Below, one piece after another: positions 5,578 to 8,286 of a stretch of DNA of 8,286 nucleotides. Source of the stretch: an uncultured Eubacteriales bacterium (GTDB lineage Bacteria > Bacillota > Clostridia > Oscillospirales > Oscillospiraceae); NCBI GenBank assembly GCA_900549865.1, contig URPU01000093.1, forward strand, positions 1-8,286, read 5' to 3'. Positions within the stretch are counted from its first letter, which is position 1. Every line of letters begins with the position of its first letter. The notes beneath the pieces are model-generated. The model did no database searches. It was not told the origin of the DNA and was given only the letters and a program-made list of their open reading frames with translations. A program made the position numbers and the translations under genes.

Positions 5578-8130
5578 TCAGGCCGCTTCCCCGGCCCTTG
5601 CGCGGCGCAGGAACATGAGCGCCGCGGCGAGGCTGAACGCCATGCCGATGGCAAGCGCTATCTGTAGGCCGTACAGCCCGTCGCCGGTCTTGGGCACATC
5701 CATATTCCTGCTGCCGCCATCATCGTTGCTGAAGGTGTAGTACTCCGACGACCACTCAAGCTTCTCCGCGCCGGAATCCTCGCCGGTCGAGCTGACCGTG
5801 ACGGTGGGGTCGGTCACGCTGAAGCCGAAGTCAACACTGAGATCGATGTCCTGCTGTGCAGCGCCCGCACCCACGAAGGTCTGCGAGGGCTTGCCGTCCT
5901 TGGCGCAGGTGAAGAGATACACGCCGTTTTCGATGTTCTGCGTGCCCTTGAGGTTGAGCGTGATGTTCTTTCCACCGGGCAGAGGCACGCCCTTGAGCGT
6001 ATATGACCCGTCGGCGTTGCGCACGGCGTTGACGATGTTATTCTCCGCACCCGCGCTTCCATCGCCGCAGAGGCGGTACGCGCCGATATTCTCCCCGTCC
6101 GCCGTGACGTACACGATAAGGTCGCTGGTGCTGCTGTCGGGGATAACGGCCATGGTGATGGATATATCCGTCTCATACCTGTCGTCGTCATTTCTTCTGC
6201 CGACGGTGAGGTCTATGTCCTTCGCAAAATCCTCTGCCGTGATGAGCGTATTTCCGGCGTCGGCCTTCTGGCCGGGCATACCCTTTATGAGATACCGGTA
6301 TATCTCATTGACGAGCGCCTTTTTATCCGCATCCGTCGCACCAAGCTTTCCATCGGTGCAGTATCTGCCGGCAATATCATCATCGTCGAGCAGGTCGCTG
6401 CCGCTGTTGCCGTAGTACCATATTGCGGCCTGCGTCGCCGTCAGAGCCATGCCGTCAGTAATGGCGGACGCCTGCTCACCCGTCAGCAGGCCCGCGTCCA
6501 CAAGCATTTTTCTGAAAGCATCCAGACTGCCGGGCGTAGGCGACGCGGGGTCGGCGCTGGCATTCTCAACGCCCCAATAACCGTTGCGGACGATGGCACG
6601 GATCTGATCCTCCGCCGCGCCGCCGTCGTTATTCTTGTAGTAATCCGCGTCCTCGATACGCTCCATATTATAGCGCGCGCCGTCCTTCGGAGAGACGTCG
6701 AAATCGCAGCAATAGACATAGTACTTCGACCCGTCCGCCCCGGCAAGCACGAACTGATGCGGCTGCCAGCTGTCAACGCTGCCCTGCTTGACGCGTATGG
6801 CGCTCTCTATGCCGTACTCGCCGAGCCACTGGAAGAACTCATCGGCGTTTTCGTCATACTCGCTCAGCTTATAGGGGCGGTTGAAGAGGTCGCGCAGGAA
6901 GTCGGTTTTTCCATTGTCGCTGTTCTTTATGCCCGGCTCAAAGGTCTCCATGTCGCCGCGCTTCACGCCGCCGGACACGTCGCCCATCCAGCCCAGCACC
7001 GTGCGCACGCCGTCAGAGACCTCGCCGCTGCGGGAGGCGCTCTTCATCTTCGTGACGGTCGTTTTGGTGGTGGTGCGCCTGACAAGGCCGTCTTCCAGCT
7101 TTTCCTCCACCGTCGTCGTGGCGACATACCGGCCGAGGATGGGGTCGCTGTAGCCGACGGCGACGCCGTTTTTGACAGTGACGACGGTATAGCCGACGAG
7201 GCTGCCGTTTTCATCGCGTATCTCGGCGACGACCTCGCCGTTTATGACGTTGCCCTCGCTGTCGCAGTCGGGCGGCGAAGCCACCTCGGGCTTCTCGGGA
7301 AGCTCATAGTCATAGGACGTCCAGCCGCCGTCCGCGTTTATCGTGGCGTTCGCCGGGGGCGCGGAGTCCTCCGTCGTGGCGGGCACCGTCTCCGTGGTGA
7401 GCACGCTGTAGCCGGTTATATTTCCGTTTTCGTCGCGGGTGCATGTGACCGTCTCCCTGACGAGCTTCCCGTCGGGAGTGGTCGTGGTCTTTGTATAGGT
7501 CGTGGAATTCGCCGCGGCATCATTCTCCACGGTGATATTCGTGACGGTCCCGTCCGATTCGGTGCTGCTGCCCTCGGTTATCCACGCGCGGCCATTGTCA
7601 TCCGCCGGGCGCACCCAGTCGGGCAGCTCCAGCGTGTCCTCATCAAACCATGCGCGGGACGTCTCGCTGTTTTCATCCTTGCTTCCGGGCGTGAGGCCGA
7701 CGGTCACATCGGGGACCTCCGCCTCTATACCGGGGCCGCCGGGCACGCTGCCCGTGCCGTTATCTATCTCGACAGTGCTCTCCTTCTCTTCCGAAGAGTT
7801 TTCCCCTGTCGTCTCGCTGCCGTTTGCCTCACCGGAGGCGCTGACAAGGCCGCCGGTCTTGTCCGTCACCTCGGTCTGCGTGCCGTGCTCCTCGCCGTCT
7901 ACGCCCTCATCCGTCCATTCCTTTTCTATGGTTATGGTCACGGTGGTCTCGCCGGTCTTGGCGTCGGTATCGGTCACGGTAGAGGTCGTGAGCTTCGGGT
8001 CCTCCGGCGTTCCCGTGCCGGAGGTGGTAGTTTCATCCACACCGTCCGCCAGCGCGGCCGTGCCTGTTGCGGGCAAGAGCAGCCCCACAGCAAGAATACA
8101 TGCCAGCAGCTTTGCCAGTTTCTTTTTCAT
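5578..8130 (-). CDS. Cell-wall-anchored surface protein with Cys-Gln thioester (TQxA) domain
   Basis: An 850-residue secreted surface protein. Residues 1-28 are a signal peptide (Lys-rich start, hydrophobic core, cut expected after ALA). Residues 30-365 form a Thr/Glu/Asp-rich stalk with repeated units: RDENGNITGYSVLT (232-245) resembles RDENGSLVGYTVVT (305-318), and DGKLVRETVT resembles DGLVRRTTT. Residues about 410-615 match a thioester domain. YVYCCDFDV carries Cys474 (or 475) and LTATQAAIWYYG carries Gln567, the pair that forms the internal thioester in TQxA adhesins. Such domains in streptococcal adhesins bond covalently to host proteins such as fibrinogen; the target here is unknown. 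A beta-rich region (about 640-775) that I cannot name follows. The C-terminus has VPKTG (812-816), a hydrophobic helix (about 820-840) and a positive tail RRARAGEAA, a sortase sorting signal with Val in place of Leu. AAGGGGG lies nine bases before the ATG. The class B sortase follows in the same operon. Confidence 0.92.
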   Translation of the reverse strand: MKKKLAKLLACILAVGLLLPATGTAALADGVDETTTSGTGTPEDPKLTTSTVTDTDAKTGETTVTITIEKEWTDEGVDGEEHGTQTEVTDKTGGLVSASGEANGSETTGENSSEEKESTVEIDNGTGSVPGGPGIEAEVPDVTVGLTPGSKDENSETSRAWFDEDTLELPDWVRPADDNGRAWITEGSSTESDGTVTNITVENDAAANSTTYTKTTTTPDGKLVRETVTCTRDENGNITGYSVLTTETVPATTEDSAPPANATINADGGWTSYDYELPEKPEVASPPDCDSEGNVINGEVVAEIRDENGSLVGYTVVTVKNGVAVGYSDPILGRYVATTTVEEKLEDGLVRRTTTKTTVTKMKSASRSGEVSDGVRTVLGWMGDVSGGVKRGDMETFEPGIKNSDNGKTDFLRDLFNRPYKLSEYDENADEFFQWLGEYGIESAIRVKQGSVDSWQPHQFVLAGADGSKYYVYCCDFDVSPKDGARYNMERIEDADYYKNNDGGAAEDQIRAIVRNGYWGVENASADPASPTPGSLDAFRKMLVDAGLLTGEQASAITDGMALTATQAAIWYYGNSGSDLLDDDDIAGRYCTDGKLGATDADKKALVNEIYRYLIKGMPGQKADAGNTLITAEDFAKDIDLTVGRRNDDDRYETDISITMAVIPDSSTSDLIVYVTADGENIGAYRLCGDGSAGAENNIVNAVRNADGSYTLKGVPLPGGKNITLNLKGTQNIENGVYLFTCAKDGKPSQTFVGAGAAQQDIDLSVDFGFSVTDPTVTVSSTGEDSGAEKLEWSSEYYTFSNDDGGSRNMDVPKTGDGLYGLQIALAIGMAFSLAAALMFLRRARAGEAA

Positions 8131-8186
8131 TTATATGTACCCCCTTCATTTCCTGTATGCAAAGGTGTTCAGTCAATCTATTTTAA

Positions 8187-8192
8187 ATTATA
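8187..8192 (-). promoter_or_regulatory. Putative -10 box of the surface protein-sortase operon
   Basis: TATAAT is perfect on the minus strand at 8192-8187, in the only strongly A+T-rich part of the upstream gap, about 57 bp before the start codon. No good -35 is seen at 16-18 bases upstream, so an activator or another sigma factor may be needed. Confidence 0.35.
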
Positions 8193-8222
8193 TTCACCAA
8201 GGGGCGTACATATTACTCATAT

Positions 8223-8251
8223 TTGCATCAGCTGAAGTGGTAAGCTAAAAA
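8223..8251 (+). promoter_or_regulatory. Possible divergent promoter near the window edge
   Basis: TTGCAT (8223-8228), 17 bases and TAAAAA (8246-8251) make a four-of-six plus four-of-six match. GGAGGGGG (8259-8266 region) follows closely and could be a ribosome binding site for a plus-strand gene starting at the TTG at 8273 or beyond the window. The leader would be very short, so this is tentative. Confidence 0.25.
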
Positions 8252-8286
8252 TGGACACGGAGGGGGTACAAATTGTACAGTAGATA

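Larger units (their letters stand above)
8136..8270. repeat. Inverted repeat TGTACCCCCT / AGGGGGTACA around the operon's upstream region
   Basis: TGTACCCCCT at 8136-8145 is exactly complementary to AGGGGGTACA at 8261-8270. On the minus strand the first copy overlaps the ribosome binding site of the surface-protein gene. The second adjoins a near-palindrome GTACAAATTGTAC (8266-8278). It may mean two divergent genes with similar leader sequences, or a regulator site. Confidence 0.4.

Noticed and set aside
4616..5740. Plus-strand frame of 374 codons
   Set aside because: It is antisense to the class B sortase, which has all catalytic residues. The product is Arg/His/Ala-rich, as expected for a shadow frame.
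6757..8235. Long plus-strand frame of 492 codons
   Set aside because: It is antisense to the surface-protein gene, whose signal peptide, thioester motifs and sorting signal are unmistakable. The long open frame is a by-product of G+C-rich codons.
7502..8248. Plus-strand Ser/Val-rich frame of 248 codons
   Set aside because: It is the mirror image of the Thr/Glu-rich stalk-coding repeats; no ribosome binding site and no family resemblance.
1..8286. CRISPR array, tRNA or rRNA genes
   Set aside because: No regularly spaced repeats were seen on either strand. No cloverleaf with a GGTTCRANNCC-type T-arm or rRNA-like stretch was recognised by eye.

Overview
The window looks like chromosomal DNA from a G+C-rich member of the Clostridia (Bacillota), probably a gut Oscillospiraceae/Ruminococcaceae-type bacterium. 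The clues are a class B sortase beside a large cell-wall-anchored thioester (TQxA) surface protein, a clostridial-type MATE exporter and a stand-alone flavodoxin-fold protein. Genes have GGAGG-type ribosome binding sites and short A+T-rich promoter gaps. The genus is inference; there is no rRNA or marker gene here.

All five convincing intact protein genes lie on the minus strand. Left part (about 1-2320), visibly poorer in G+C: the C-terminal 70 codons of a decayed phage/ICE-type tyrosine integrase (72-284) beside a tandem 12-bp repeat (56-79); an orphan plus-strand terminator (373-411); and a two-gene operon of unknown function (1092-1937, then 447-1076), encoding a small-barrel plus TPR-like protein and a protein with a Cys4 zinc-finger-like motif. 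This looks like the residue of an integrated element. Immediately right of it, 1965-2348 has no convincing protein gene. It does hold a consensus plus-strand sigma-A promoter (2137-2165) and a strong plus-strand intrinsic terminator (2281-2320), which together define a candidate transcript of about 150 nt.

Middle part (2349-4451): a flavodoxin-like protein and a MATE efflux transporter, each with its own near-consensus promoter. The flavodoxin promoter carries a 16-bp palindrome of the type used by TetR-family repressors, exactly filling the space between -35 and -10.

Right part (4646-8130), strongly G+C-rich: an 850-residue secreted surface protein followed 29 nt later by a class B sortase. 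They form a natural pair. The surface protein has a signal peptide, a long Thr/Glu-rich stalk, a predicted Cys-Gln thioester domain and a VPKTG sorting signal, and the sortase presumably anchors it to peptidoglycan. The upstream 156 bp (8131-8286) is a regulatory region that may be shared with a divergent gene beyond the window edge.
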